Positions 43,201 through 51,427 of a DNA stretch of 64,000 bases are shown in pieces (position 1 is the first letter of the stretch; each line of letters begins with the position of its first letter). The notes under the pieces are model-generated. The model saw nothing but the letters and a program-made list of their open reading frames with translations. It was not told where the DNA came from and ran no database searches. This DNA comes from JBGCEZ01 sp045106735 (GTDB lineage: Bacteria; Planctomycetota; Phycisphaerae; Phycisphaerales; SM1A02), in NCBI GenBank assembly GCA_045106735.1, contig JBGCEZ010000015.1, forward strand, positions 24,256-88,255, given 5' to 3'. The position numbers were made by a program, and so were the translations under genes.

Positions 43201-43876
43201 CGCGGGCACCGATGATGTCACTGCCGCGATCGAAGGCACGCGCGCCGACCAACTCATGCTCTGGTGGACCGGCGACGCCGCGGCCGGTCCGGCCATTCGC
43301 GCCGCGGCCAGCGCACGATTGCCCGAAGCCGCGGTGCCCGTCCAGTTGCTCCACGTGGTGGAATGGCCGCGCGGAGCTTCGGGCAAGGTTGACGTTGACC
43401 GACTGCCGCTTCCGGACCCGGCCCACGCGTCCAACGCTGATCCGACCGCCGCGCCGCGGACGCCGAGCGAGTCGATTCTGGCGGGCATCTGGGCCGATGT
43501 ACTGGGCCTCGCGGCCGTCGGCATCCACGACGATTGGTTCGGCCTTGGCGGCGATTCGATCACCGCCATCCAGGTGGTGGCCCGCGCCCGCGCCGCCGAT
43601 CCGCCGGTCATCCTGGAGGCGGTCGACGTCTTCGATGCACCGACGATTGCCGGACTCGCCGGGCTCGCGGCATCGCGTGGGTCCGCCGCCCCGACGGGTT
43701 CCAGTGCCGCCGGGCCAGCTGATTCCGCTCCAGCTGATTCCGCGCCGGCCAATTCCACCCCAGCCGAATCCACGCCGGCCAGTTCCCCCTCGCCGCGCCC
43801 GACCGGTCTCGACGCCCTCGGCGGCGCGACGCTCGACAAGTTGGCCGCGGCCATGCGGCGGAAGGGGGCGCCATGA
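40235..43876 (+). CDS. Nonribosomal peptide synthetase, C-A-PCP, Asn/Asp-type pocket
   Basis: The 1213-residue protein starts with a condensation domain (active site QHHVATDG at His147-His148 region). It continues with an adenylation domain (LFTSGSTGRPKG near 683, FNEYGPTEA near 820, YRTGD near 918, GASGKVD near 1048) and a carrier domain (GLGGDS, Ser near 1107). Beginning with C means it takes its donor from another carrier, most simply the stand-alone one. Aligning the pocket by eye with GrsA gives D-L-T-K-V-G-E-V-G plus Lys, close to published Asn/Asp codes. Repeats occur at 42030-42070, 43177-43207 and 43715-43789; the last forms the C-terminal tail. Confidence 0.93.
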   Translation: MSGPSTTERPAPGTIAALTSGQRLMWTGQQLHPAVPLYNMAFLFTVQRRLEPDVFGRAVARLAAECDMLQVAIESDGGVPRQVIRPSAGPTVELVDLTTSPNDAAADAAALAWAEAATRECFELTRGLSRIALLPLPGERTAWWLGQHHVATDGWTVRVILDRLGELYRDEAGEAPATSEPPPSYVAAMDLASTDVADVADAAGAAGVARAAGAAVAAKSSSDAAAGTGTQPPAFYGQRPGTTSTASERISFALGADQTARIREAAMRPEVRGLTPDMGLFNVLATATLAWLRQTSDRWPALGVAMHQRTTPDARRTAGLFSEVRPLRIDAGGFADDAMPTWAELGAAVRSAATAMMLAGRPGADAPPVARDVGVVLNVIPGTLGPFAGAACSTQWIHPGHADREHAIRLQVHDFDGTGSLQIGIECNTEVFGDAAARERAAEHFRRTLDHLVDAWDAPVDAQPLAGPAEAAAIKATINSVPAPATPAPDVLAAFVERLTADPGAAAIECSGRTISRATLAAAAVAVADQFAAAGVQRGQVVAIDMPRSGAAVAAMLGALAAGVVWVPLDHAWPAARRAAVIDGAAAVAVLVAADEPVADANDDANAGAGVDAAAGPQATGSTRADASTSEREAGAAARAASAPLRLTVPALAADSPSDPAAATDLAARLLRDAQPGDPAYILFTSGSTGRPKGVRVGRPQLAAYIAFAASAYEAEGLAWPLFTSLGVDLTLTSIFVPLVAGGRIVVYPARAGRGDLALLDVASDDAVDIIKATPSHLELLRNHDLRSGRVRQLVIGGEDLGVGLAGRTAARFAPGLRIFNEYGPTEATVGCIVHRFDAANDRGASVPIGRPVPGVRAHVVDEHGRPVPLGVPGELLLAGDQLADGYTTSGEGDAEAAAADANRRFAAAPHVGEDRAYRTGDRVRASADGWLTWLGRRDAQLKIRGTRIEAGEIEAVARAVPGVESCIAALRPATGTPGGAADADANAGAGTDDVTAAIEGTRADQLMLWWTGDAAAGPAIRAAASARLPEAAVPVQLLHVVEWPRGASGKVDVDRLPLPDPAHASNADPTAAPRTPSESILAGIWADVLGLAAVGIHDDWFGLGGDSITAIQVVARARAADPPVILEAVDVFDAPTIAGLAGLAASRGSAAPTGSSAAGPADSAPADSAPANSTPAESTPASSPSPRPTGLDALGGATLDKLAAAMRRKGAP

Positions 43877-46800
43877 CCGCCGCCTCCGGCCTCGAGAACG
43901 TGGTCGATGCCTATCCGCTGACGCCGATGCAGGAAGGCATGCTCTTCCATTCCATGACCGCGCCGCGGTCCGGCGTCTTCATGGGGCAGTTCGCCGCCCG
44001 GCTCCACGGCACGCTGGACGTCGATCGTTTTCGGCGGGCCTGGGATGTGGTCGTGTCGCGGCACGCCGCCCTCCGCACGCTCTTCATGTGGGAGGGCCTG
44101 GACGATCCCCTCCAGGTCGTGCGCGGCGACGTCGACATCGACTGGACCATCGACGATTGGTCCACCGTTCCGGCCGACGCCCAGACGCGCCGGCGCGAAG
44201 AATTCATCGAGCGCGATCGACTGCGGGGCTTTGACCTCGGCGCAGCGCCGCTGGTTCGCATGCATCTGGCCCGCACCGCGCCCGACGCGTGGTACTGGCT
44301 CTGGTCCACGCACCACCTGATCAGCGATGGCTGGTCCACGGTGGTCATCCTCGAAGAGCTCTTCGAGATCTACATCGCGTTGGGCGAGGACGCGGCCGGC
44401 GGCACGGAATCCGGCGTGGCCGTGGACGCCATCGGTCAACGCTTGCCCGAACCCGTCGCCTACCGCACGTACGTCGACTGGCACGCGAGCCGCGACCGCG
44501 CGGCCGACGAAGCGTTCTGGCGCGACGCGCTGGCTGGGTTCACCGAGCCGACCCGCGTCACCCCGGCCTCGCCGCCGGACGCCGCCGACCCCGGGCATCG
44601 ACGCCTGCAGCGATCGATTCCAGCGTCGTTGACCACGGCCCTGGAATCGTTCGCCCGGACGCACCGCGTCACCGCGAGCACCGTCTTGCAGGGGGCGTGG
44701 GCCCTGGTGCTGTCGCGGCTGGCCCGAACGGACGACGTCGTCTTTGGCGTGACGAGTTCCGGCCGGCCGGCGGAGTTGCCGGGCATCGACCGGGCCGTCG
44801 GCGTCTTCATCAACACGCTGCCGCTGCGGGTGGCGGTGGATGAAGATCAGCCGATCCTCGATTGGCTGCAGTCCTTGCAACGGGCCAACCTCGACCTGCG
44901 CCGGCGCGAACACTGTTCGCTGGCCGACGTGCAGCGCTGGAGCGAGGTTCCCCGCGGCGAATCGCTCTTCGAGTCGCTGGTGGTCTTCGAGAACTATCCC
45001 GGCCGCTTTGAAGTCGGCGGGGCGGGGGCGTCGGCGGATCTGTTGCTCGACGACGTCGCGTTCATCGAGCAGAGCAACTATCCACTGGCCGTGCTCTTCA
45101 TGCCGGGGCCCGATCCTCGGCTGGTCATGGTCTACGACGACGAACGTCTCGCCGAAGCGTCGGTGGGCCGGCTGGCCGATCAGCTCCTCCGGGTGCTCGA
45201 GGCGATGGCCACCCAGCCCACGTCGCGGCTGGCCGACGTCGACGCGGTGGACGAGTCCGAACGTCGGCGAGTTCTTCGCACCTGGAACGACACCGGCCGT
45301 GACGTGACGAGCGGGGATCTGGTCCCGGCGCGGATTGACGCGTGGGCGCGGCGGACGCCCGATGCGCCCGCGTTGATCGGGGTTGTTTCGTCTTCGTCTT
45401 CGTCGTCGTCGGCATCGATCGTCGAGCCAGACCACGCGGTCGACTACGCCGAGCTCGTGGCCCGCGCGGCCAGCATTGCGGCAGAGCTCAGGGCGGCCGG
45501 CGTGGGCCCAGGCGACCTGGTGGGCCTGGAAGTGCGTCGCGGGCCGGCCGCGGTCGTCGGCCTGCACGGCATCCACCGGGCCGGGGCCGCGTATGTGCCG
45601 CTCGACCCGGCGTACCCGGCGGAACATCGTCGCCGTTTGGCCGACGCGACGCCGTTGGCGGCGATTGTGCGGGAACCCGGGCTCGATGCCCCGGTCGCAG
45701 TGGACGTTCCGGTGATTCCGTGCGCGATGGGCGATGCTGCCACCGGCGCGACGGCCGCCGCCACCGGGGCGACCGACAACTCAGCCAGCATGTCGGCCGC
45801 CGCGGTTCCGCTGGTTCCCACCGCCGCCAGCGATCCGGCGTACGTCATCCACACGTCCGGCTCGACCGGCGAGCCGAAGGGCGTGCGCGTTCCGCACGCG
45901 AGCCTGCGGCACTCGACGGACGCGCGACTGACGGTCTACGGCGAGTCGCCGGGCCGGTTCATGCTGCTTTCGTCGATCGCCTTTGACAGTTCCGTGGCCG
46001 GCATCTTCTGGACGCTCGCCACCGGCGGCACGCTGATCTTGCCGCCTGCCCACGCCGAGCAGGACATGCGGGCGCTTGCGGCGACGATCGCCGAACATCG
46101 CGTGACGCACCTGTTGTGCTTGCCGAGCCTGCTGGAACTCATGTTGGAACTCGGGACCGCCGCCGACTTGGCCAGCCTGCGCACGGTGATCGTGGCCGGC
46201 GAAGCCTGCCCGCCAGGACTCACCCGCACCTTCCGCGACCGCTTGCCGCAGGCCCGGTTGTTCAACGAGTACGGGCCGACGGAGGCGGGCGTTTGGGCCA
46301 CCGCCCACGACCTCACCGCCGACGGATCCGTGCTCCGCGGTGGCCCGGTCCCCATCGGGCGTCCGATCGACCGGATGCGCAGCTACGTGCTCGACGGGCG
46401 CGGCCGGCCGGTCCCGATCGACGTGGCCGGGGAGTTGCACCTGGCCGGCGACGGGCTGGCCGATGGCTACATCGGCGACGCGGCGCGAACCGCCGATCGC
46501 TTCGTGAACCGGTCGATCGCCGGCCGCGGCGAACGGCTGTACCGCACCGGCGACTTGGTGAGCTGGCGCGAAGACGGCGTGCTGCAGTTCCACGGCCGGG
46601 TTGACGGACAGGTGAAGATCCGCGGCCACCGCATCGAGCCGGCCGGGGTCGAGGCTCGGTTGTTGGCCGACCCCCGCATCGAAGCGGCGGTGGTCGACGC
46701 CCACCAGACCGGCGATCGACCGGGTGACGCACGCTTGGTCGCGTGGATCGTCCCGGCGAGGCAGGGTGCGAACGCCGCGCCGACGGGTGACCTGGACCCC

Positions 46801-48318
46801 GTCGCCCTGCAACGCGAACTCCGGGCCGGTTGGCCCGCGGCCCTGGTCCCGGACGCGATCGTGCCGATCGATGCCATTCCGCGCCGGCCCAATGGCAAGG
46901 TCGATCGCCGGGCGCTGCCAGATCCTGAAATTGAACGTGGCGGCGACGCGCCGGTCCTCCCGCGCGACGAGATCGAAACCGCCATCGCCGCGATCTGGGC
47001 GGATCTGCTCCAGCTCGAGTCCATCGGCGTGCACGACGACTTCTTCGCCCTCGGCGGCGATTCGCTGGTGTCGATCCGCGTGATGTCGCGCATTGAAGAT
47101 CGTTTCGAGCGCTCGCTTCCGCTGGCCACGCTGCTCGAACGCGGAACCGTGGCCGGATTGGCCGAGGTCATCCGCGGCCGGTCGCTCGACATGCCGACCG
47201 GGAATGCGTCAGGTTCGTCGGCCGCGGCCGACGGGGGAGTGCCCAATGGCGTCGCCAGCGGGATCCGTGCGAGCGGGACCGCGGCGCCCAACGCGCCGTC
47301 GCTCGCTCACGGCGAAACCGCCGCCACCAACGGCAACACCGGCACCGCGACGGTCGGCACGATCGGCGACACGACCATCGCCGCCGCCGCCACCGCCTCC
47401 GCCGCCATCACCGGTTCGCCGGCCGCCGCATCGCCGGCCCACGGCACGAAGCAACCGTCCGGCGACCCCACAACCGCTGCCTCCGCTGGCCCCGCCGCCT
47501 CGGCCGCCGCGCGACACGAATCACTCGTGCCGATCCGCTCGACCGGCGACCGCACGCCGCTGTTCTGCATCCACGCCGGCGGCGGGCACGTCCTCGAGTA
47601 CCGCCATCTTGCCGCGCGGGTCGATGCCCACCGTCCGGTGTTCGGCCTGGAACCCCTCGGGCTCGATGGCCGCGCGACGCCGCTCGATACGGTCGAGGCC
47701 ATGGCCACGCGCTACGTCGCCGCGGTCCAAAGCGTGCAACCCCGCGGGCCGTACATCCTCGTCGGTCACTGCGTCGGCGCCACGATCTGCTGGGAAATGA
47801 GCCGGCAACTGCGGGCCGCCGGGCACGAGACCGCGGCCCTGGTGGTCATCGACGCCGGTCCGCCGGTCGAGCCCGAGTCCATCTCGCTGCCGGCCAAGGT
47901 GGTCCGTTTCGCCCGTCGGCATCCGGCCCGCTTCCTGCCGTACGTCGCCCGGCGCGTCCGCCACGCCCTGCGCGATCGCCGCGTTGAAGCCGCTCGCCGC
48001 GACGTGCGCCCCGAGACGCTCGACCCCGAAGCCCGGCGCCTCGCCCACATCGACGCCGTCCGTCAGGCGTGCCAAAAGGCGTACTGGACCTACCGAACCG
48101 GCCCGGCGGACGTGCCCATTCTGCAGATCCGCAGCTCTGAGTTCGCGAACATGTTCGGGATGGAGCGGCACCTTGGCTGGAGCCGGCTCTCCGGCGGCAT
48201 CGACGTTGAAGTGGTCGAAGCCCGCCACCGGACCATGCTGACCGCCGCGGCCGAGGTGGCCCAGGTCGCCGAACACATCGACCGCCGGCTCGCCGTTCTG
48301 GCCGAGGACGGCATCTGA
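43873..48318 (+). CDS. Nonribosomal peptide synthetase, C-A-PCP-TE with Cys-type thioesterase
   Basis: The 1481-residue terminal module has a condensation domain (THHLISDGWS near 146), an adenylation domain (VIHTSGSTGEPKG near 658, FNEYGPTEAG near 797, YRTGD near 890, NGKVDR near 1007) and a carrier (ALGGDS, Ser near 1065). A low-complexity linker of about 100 residues leads to a thioesterase (LFCIHAGGGHVLEY near 1230). The thioesterase nucleophile elbow is GHCVG with Cys1300 instead of Ser; the other triad members are probably Asp1327 (VVIDAG) and His1452 (EARHRTM). My pocket alignment (D-S-A-C-I-A-E-V-W) does not point to a known residue. It overlaps the first NRPS by 4 nt. Confidence 0.93.
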   Translation: MTAASGLENVVDAYPLTPMQEGMLFHSMTAPRSGVFMGQFAARLHGTLDVDRFRRAWDVVVSRHAALRTLFMWEGLDDPLQVVRGDVDIDWTIDDWSTVPADAQTRRREEFIERDRLRGFDLGAAPLVRMHLARTAPDAWYWLWSTHHLISDGWSTVVILEELFEIYIALGEDAAGGTESGVAVDAIGQRLPEPVAYRTYVDWHASRDRAADEAFWRDALAGFTEPTRVTPASPPDAADPGHRRLQRSIPASLTTALESFARTHRVTASTVLQGAWALVLSRLARTDDVVFGVTSSGRPAELPGIDRAVGVFINTLPLRVAVDEDQPILDWLQSLQRANLDLRRREHCSLADVQRWSEVPRGESLFESLVVFENYPGRFEVGGAGASADLLLDDVAFIEQSNYPLAVLFMPGPDPRLVMVYDDERLAEASVGRLADQLLRVLEAMATQPTSRLADVDAVDESERRRVLRTWNDTGRDVTSGDLVPARIDAWARRTPDAPALIGVVSSSSSSSSASIVEPDHAVDYAELVARAASIAAELRAAGVGPGDLVGLEVRRGPAAVVGLHGIHRAGAAYVPLDPAYPAEHRRRLADATPLAAIVREPGLDAPVAVDVPVIPCAMGDAATGATAAATGATDNSASMSAAAVPLVPTAASDPAYVIHTSGSTGEPKGVRVPHASLRHSTDARLTVYGESPGRFMLLSSIAFDSSVAGIFWTLATGGTLILPPAHAEQDMRALAATIAEHRVTHLLCLPSLLELMLELGTAADLASLRTVIVAGEACPPGLTRTFRDRLPQARLFNEYGPTEAGVWATAHDLTADGSVLRGGPVPIGRPIDRMRSYVLDGRGRPVPIDVAGELHLAGDGLADGYIGDAARTADRFVNRSIAGRGERLYRTGDLVSWREDGVLQFHGRVDGQVKIRGHRIEPAGVEARLLADPRIEAAVVDAHQTGDRPGDARLVAWIVPARQGANAAPTGDLDPVALQRELRAGWPAALVPDAIVPIDAIPRRPNGKVDRRALPDPEIERGGDAPVLPRDEIETAIAAIWADLLQLESIGVHDDFFALGGDSLVSIRVMSRIEDRFERSLPLATLLERGTVAGLAEVIRGRSLDMPTGNASGSSAAADGGVPNGVASGIRASGTAAPNAPSLAHGETAATNGNTGTATVGTIGDTTIAAAATASAAITGSPAAASPAHGTKQPSGDPTTAASAGPAASAAARHESLVPIRSTGDRTPLFCIHAGGGHVLEYRHLAARVDAHRPVFGLEPLGLDGRATPLDTVEAMATRYVAAVQSVQPRGPYILVGHCVGATICWEMSRQLRAAGHETAALVVIDAGPPVEPESISLPAKVVRFARRHPARFLPYVARRVRHALRDRRVEAARRDVRPETLDPEARRLAHIDAVRQACQKAYWTYRTGPADVPILQIRSSEFANMFGMERHLGWSRLSGGIDVEVVEARHRTMLTAAAEVAQVAEHIDRRLAVLAEDGI

Positions 48319-50120
48319 TGCGATCCACGATCCTCCGAATCGGCCGACTGCTCGACGCCCGCGCCCGCACCCAGCTCCTGGTGATGCTCGGAGCGATCGT
48401 CGTGATGGGCTTTCTGGAAATGGTGGGCGTGGCCGCGATCGCCCCGTTCATGCAGCTCGTCAGCGAACCGGAGCGGCTCGAAGGCGACGGCCGATTGGCC
48501 GAGATCTACCGTCGGCTGAACTTCGGCTCGCCCCAAGAAGCCATGCGCTGGGCCGGCGGCGTGCTGCTCGTCGGCTTTTCGATCTCCATGACGTTCAGCG
48601 CGTTCACCGCGTGGTTGATCCAGCGGTGCGTTTGGTCAATGGCCCACCGCATCTGCATGCGGCTGCTGCGGAACTACGCCGCCTTGCCGTACACCTTCCA
48701 CCTGCGGCATTCGTCGTCGGACCTGACCAAGAAGGTGCTGATGGACGTGTCGGATGTGGTGACCGGCGTGCTGCTCGCCGGGGCGACGTTCATCGCCCAG
48801 GCCACGCTCGTCACGTTCCTGCTCATCCTCATGCTGATCGTGAACCCGGTGGTCGCGCTGGGCGCCTTTGGATCGCTGCTCGGCGCGTATCTGCTGATCC
48901 ACCTGGGATTTCGCGGCACGCTCCGTCGCCTTGGCCGAGACCGGCTCGATGCCAGCTACGGCCGGCTGACGAGTTTCACCGAGGCCATGACCGGCGTGCG
49001 GGCGATCCGCATCGAAGGCGTCAGCCCGCACTTCATCTCGCGATTCGAACGCTCCAGCCAGCGATTCAGCGACCTGCAGCCGACGTACCAGATCCTCCGC
49101 CAGGCCCCGCGCTACCTGATCGAACTCGTGGCCTACGGCGGGCTCGTCGTGGTGGTGCTCGTCCTGCTCTCCACCCGAGAAGCCTTGCTCGCGGCGATTC
49201 CCACGCTCACGCTCTTCGCCTTGGCCGGCTTCAAGCTGCTGCCGGCCCTCAACCGGGCCTGGCACGCCGCCGCCCAGCTCAGCCACCACCTTCCGGCGGT
49301 CGATGAAGTCGTCCGCGACCTGGAAGCGGCCGACGCGGCCGGAGAGCTCGAAGCGGTGGACGCGGCCACGGCCCCGGACGTGCCATTCAACGACGTGGTG
49401 CAACTCGACGGCGTGCACTTTGCCTACGAAGACGGACAAGACGTCATCCACGGAGTGGACGTCTCGATCCGCCGCGGCGAGCGCGTGGCCCTCATCGGCT
49501 CGACCGGTTCCGGCAAGACGACGCTGGTGGACATCGTGATCGGGCTGCTGACGCCGCAGACGGGGGCGATGCGGGTCGACGGGGTGGCGATTTCGCCGGG
49601 CAACGCTGCTGGATGGCGACGCCGCGTGGCGTATGTGCCGCAGGACATCTTCTTGTACGACGAAACCATCGCGCGGAACATCGCCTTTGGCCTGGATCCG
49701 GACGACGTCGACATGGACCGCGTGCGGGCCGCGGCCCGCGTGGCCTGCTTGGACGCGTTCGTGGAGGGCGAGCTTCCGGACGGATACGAGACGCCGATTG
49801 GCGAACGGGGCGTGCGATTGAGCGGCGGCCAGCGCCAGCGCATCGGATTGGCCCGCGCGATCTACCGGCGTCCGGATTTCTTGATCCTCGACGAAGCCAC
49901 CAGCGCCCTGGACGGCACGACCGAGGCCGAGGTCATGGAGCGCATGGGCGAATCCATGCCCGGCGTCACCGTCCTCATGATCGCCCACCGCTTGTCGACG
50001 GTGCGCGAATGCAACCGCGTCCACCTGATCGAGGACGGACGCATCGCCCGCAGCGGTTCCTGGGAGGAACTCTGCGCCGCCGACGACCGGGTCCAACGCA
50101 TGGCCCAGTCGTCCGATTGA
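48318..50120 (+). CDS. ABC exporter (membrane domain fused to ATPase)
   Basis: The 600-residue half-transporter has about six membrane helices in residues 18-310 and an ATPase domain with Walker A GSTGSGKTT (Lys near 400), YVPQDIFLYDETIARNI, signature LSGGQRQRIGLARAIYR and Walker B FLILDEATSALD. It dimerises to export or flip substrates across the inner membrane, most likely the cluster product or a lipid-linked sugar form (it resembles PglK/MsbA). The ATG overlaps the NRPS stop by one base, so they are translated together. Confidence 0.92.
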   Translation: MRSTILRIGRLLDARARTQLLVMLGAIVVMGFLEMVGVAAIAPFMQLVSEPERLEGDGRLAEIYRRLNFGSPQEAMRWAGGVLLVGFSISMTFSAFTAWLIQRCVWSMAHRICMRLLRNYAALPYTFHLRHSSSDLTKKVLMDVSDVVTGVLLAGATFIAQATLVTFLLILMLIVNPVVALGAFGSLLGAYLLIHLGFRGTLRRLGRDRLDASYGRLTSFTEAMTGVRAIRIEGVSPHFISRFERSSQRFSDLQPTYQILRQAPRYLIELVAYGGLVVVVLVLLSTREALLAAIPTLTLFALAGFKLLPALNRAWHAAAQLSHHLPAVDEVVRDLEAADAAGELEAVDAATAPDVPFNDVVQLDGVHFAYEDGQDVIHGVDVSIRRGERVALIGSTGSGKTTLVDIVIGLLTPQTGAMRVDGVAISPGNAAGWRRRVAYVPQDIFLYDETIARNIAFGLDPDDVDMDRVRAAARVACLDAFVEGELPDGYETPIGERGVRLSGGQRQRIGLARAIYRRPDFLILDEATSALDGTTEAEVMERMGESMPGVTVLMIAHRLSTVRECNRVHLIEDGRIARSGSWEELCAADDRVQRMAQSSD

Positions 50121-50174
50121 TTCCTGACGCCGGCCGCGTGCGGCCAGCATGTTCCTTCGCGAGAGGTCAGACCC

Positions 50175-51323
50175 GTGGATTTCAGTTGGACCGATGATCA
50201 GGTTCGCCGTTACGACGAGGCGGTCGCGTTTGCCGAGCGCGAGCTCAATACCGATCTTGCCGCCCGGGATGCGGCGGGCGAGTTCCGCATGGACCATTGG
50301 ACCAAGGCGGCGGCGTTCGGCGTCCTGGGCTGGATCATCCCGCGCGAGTACGGCGGGCACGGCCTGGATGTGGTGACGTCGATCCGGGCACTCGAAGGCA
50401 TCGGCTACGGCTGCCGTGACAACGGCCTGACCCTCGCCCTGAACGGGCAGCTCTGGAGTGTGCAGGAACCGCTGCTGGCGTTCGGCACCGAAGAGCAGAA
50501 GCAGAAGTACATGCCGCCGATGTGCCGCGGCGAATTGATCGCCTCGCACGGAATGAGCGAGATTGAGAGCGGCAGCGATGCGTACAGCCTGCAGACGTCG
50601 GCGGAAAAGGTCGACGGCGGCTACGTCCTGAACGGGCACAAGATCTACGGCGGTCTTTCGCCGGTGGCCGGGTTGTCGCTGGTGTTCGCCAAGACAAACC
50701 CGGACGCCGGGCAGTGGGGCATCTCCGCATTTCTGGTCGAGAGCGGATTCGACGGCTTTGAAGCGTCGCCGCCCAAGAGCAAGATGGGACTGCGTACCGG
50801 GCCGCTTGGCGACCTGTTCTTGCGCGATTGCTTTGTGCCGGAAGAGAATCGGCTCGGGCCGGAAGGCGCGGGCGTGTCGATCTTCACGACGTCGATGGAC
50901 TGGGAACGCAGCTTCATCTTTGCGAGCCACGTGGGATCGATGGCCCGGCAACTTGATGCGTGCATTGCGTTCGTGCGCGAGCGCGAGCAGTTCGGCCAGT
51001 CGATCGGCAACTTCCAGTCGGTCTCGAACCGCATCGCCGAAATGAAGGTGCGTTTGGAGACGAGCCGCTTGTTCCTGTACAAGCTCGCGTGGATGAAAGG
51101 CGAGGGCAAGCCCGCCCTGCAGGAAGCGGCGATGGCCAAACTGCACATCGCCGAGAGCTTTGTGGCCAACAGCATGGACGCCATTCGCATCCACGGCGGC
51201 AAGGGCTACATGTCGGAGTTCGAAGTCGAACGCGACCTGCGCGACGCGATCGGCGGCGTGATCTATTCCGGCACGTCGGACGTGCAGCGGAACATCATTG
51301 CCCGGACGCTCGGGGCGATGTGA
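50175..51323 (+). CDS. Acyl-CoA dehydrogenase-like flavoprotein, likely L-prolyl-[carrier] oxidase
   Basis: The 382-residue FAD enzyme fits PltE/PigA/RedW, which oxidise prolyl-S-carrier to pyrrolyl-2-carboxyl-S-carrier in two steps. It opens MDFSWTDDQ, has CRDNGLTLALNGQLWSVQ, GMSEIESGSDAYSLQT, FAKTNPDAGQWGISAFLVE, the block FGQSIGNFQSVSNRIAEMK, and RIHGGKGYMSEFEVERDLRD. Glu244 in SMDWERSF lies where this subgroup keeps its base. Ordinary acyl-CoA dehydrogenases have the same fold, so the claim rests on the wording and on the proline ligase and carrier upstream. GAGAGG precedes the GTG. It is the last plus-strand gene of the cluster. Confidence 0.87.
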   Translation: MDFSWTDDQVRRYDEAVAFAERELNTDLAARDAAGEFRMDHWTKAAAFGVLGWIIPREYGGHGLDVVTSIRALEGIGYGCRDNGLTLALNGQLWSVQEPLLAFGTEEQKQKYMPPMCRGELIASHGMSEIESGSDAYSLQTSAEKVDGGYVLNGHKIYGGLSPVAGLSLVFAKTNPDAGQWGISAFLVESGFDGFEASPPKSKMGLRTGPLGDLFLRDCFVPEENRLGPEGAGVSIFTTSMDWERSFIFASHVGSMARQLDACIAFVREREQFGQSIGNFQSVSNRIAEMKVRLETSRLFLYKLAWMKGEGKPALQEAAMAKLHIAESFVANSMDAIRIHGGKGYMSEFEVERDLRDAIGGVIYSGTSDVQRNIIARTLGAM

Positions 51324-51324
51324 G

Positions 51325-51354
51325 GTGGCGCGGCGCGGCGTGGCGCGGCGCGGC
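51325..51354. repeat. Exact 15-bp tandem duplication after the oxidase gene
   Basis: Two exact copies of GTGGCGCGGCGCGGC lie directly after the stop codon, followed by a decayed third copy. No T-run or hairpin typical of a terminator is visible in the 104 bp before the convergent gene. Confidence 0.85.
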
Positions 51355-51427
51355 CTGACGCGGCGGGTCGGGCGAGCACCCTCGTCGCTGCCGGTTCAGG
51401 CAGGCGGATGACCGCTCACTCGCCGCG

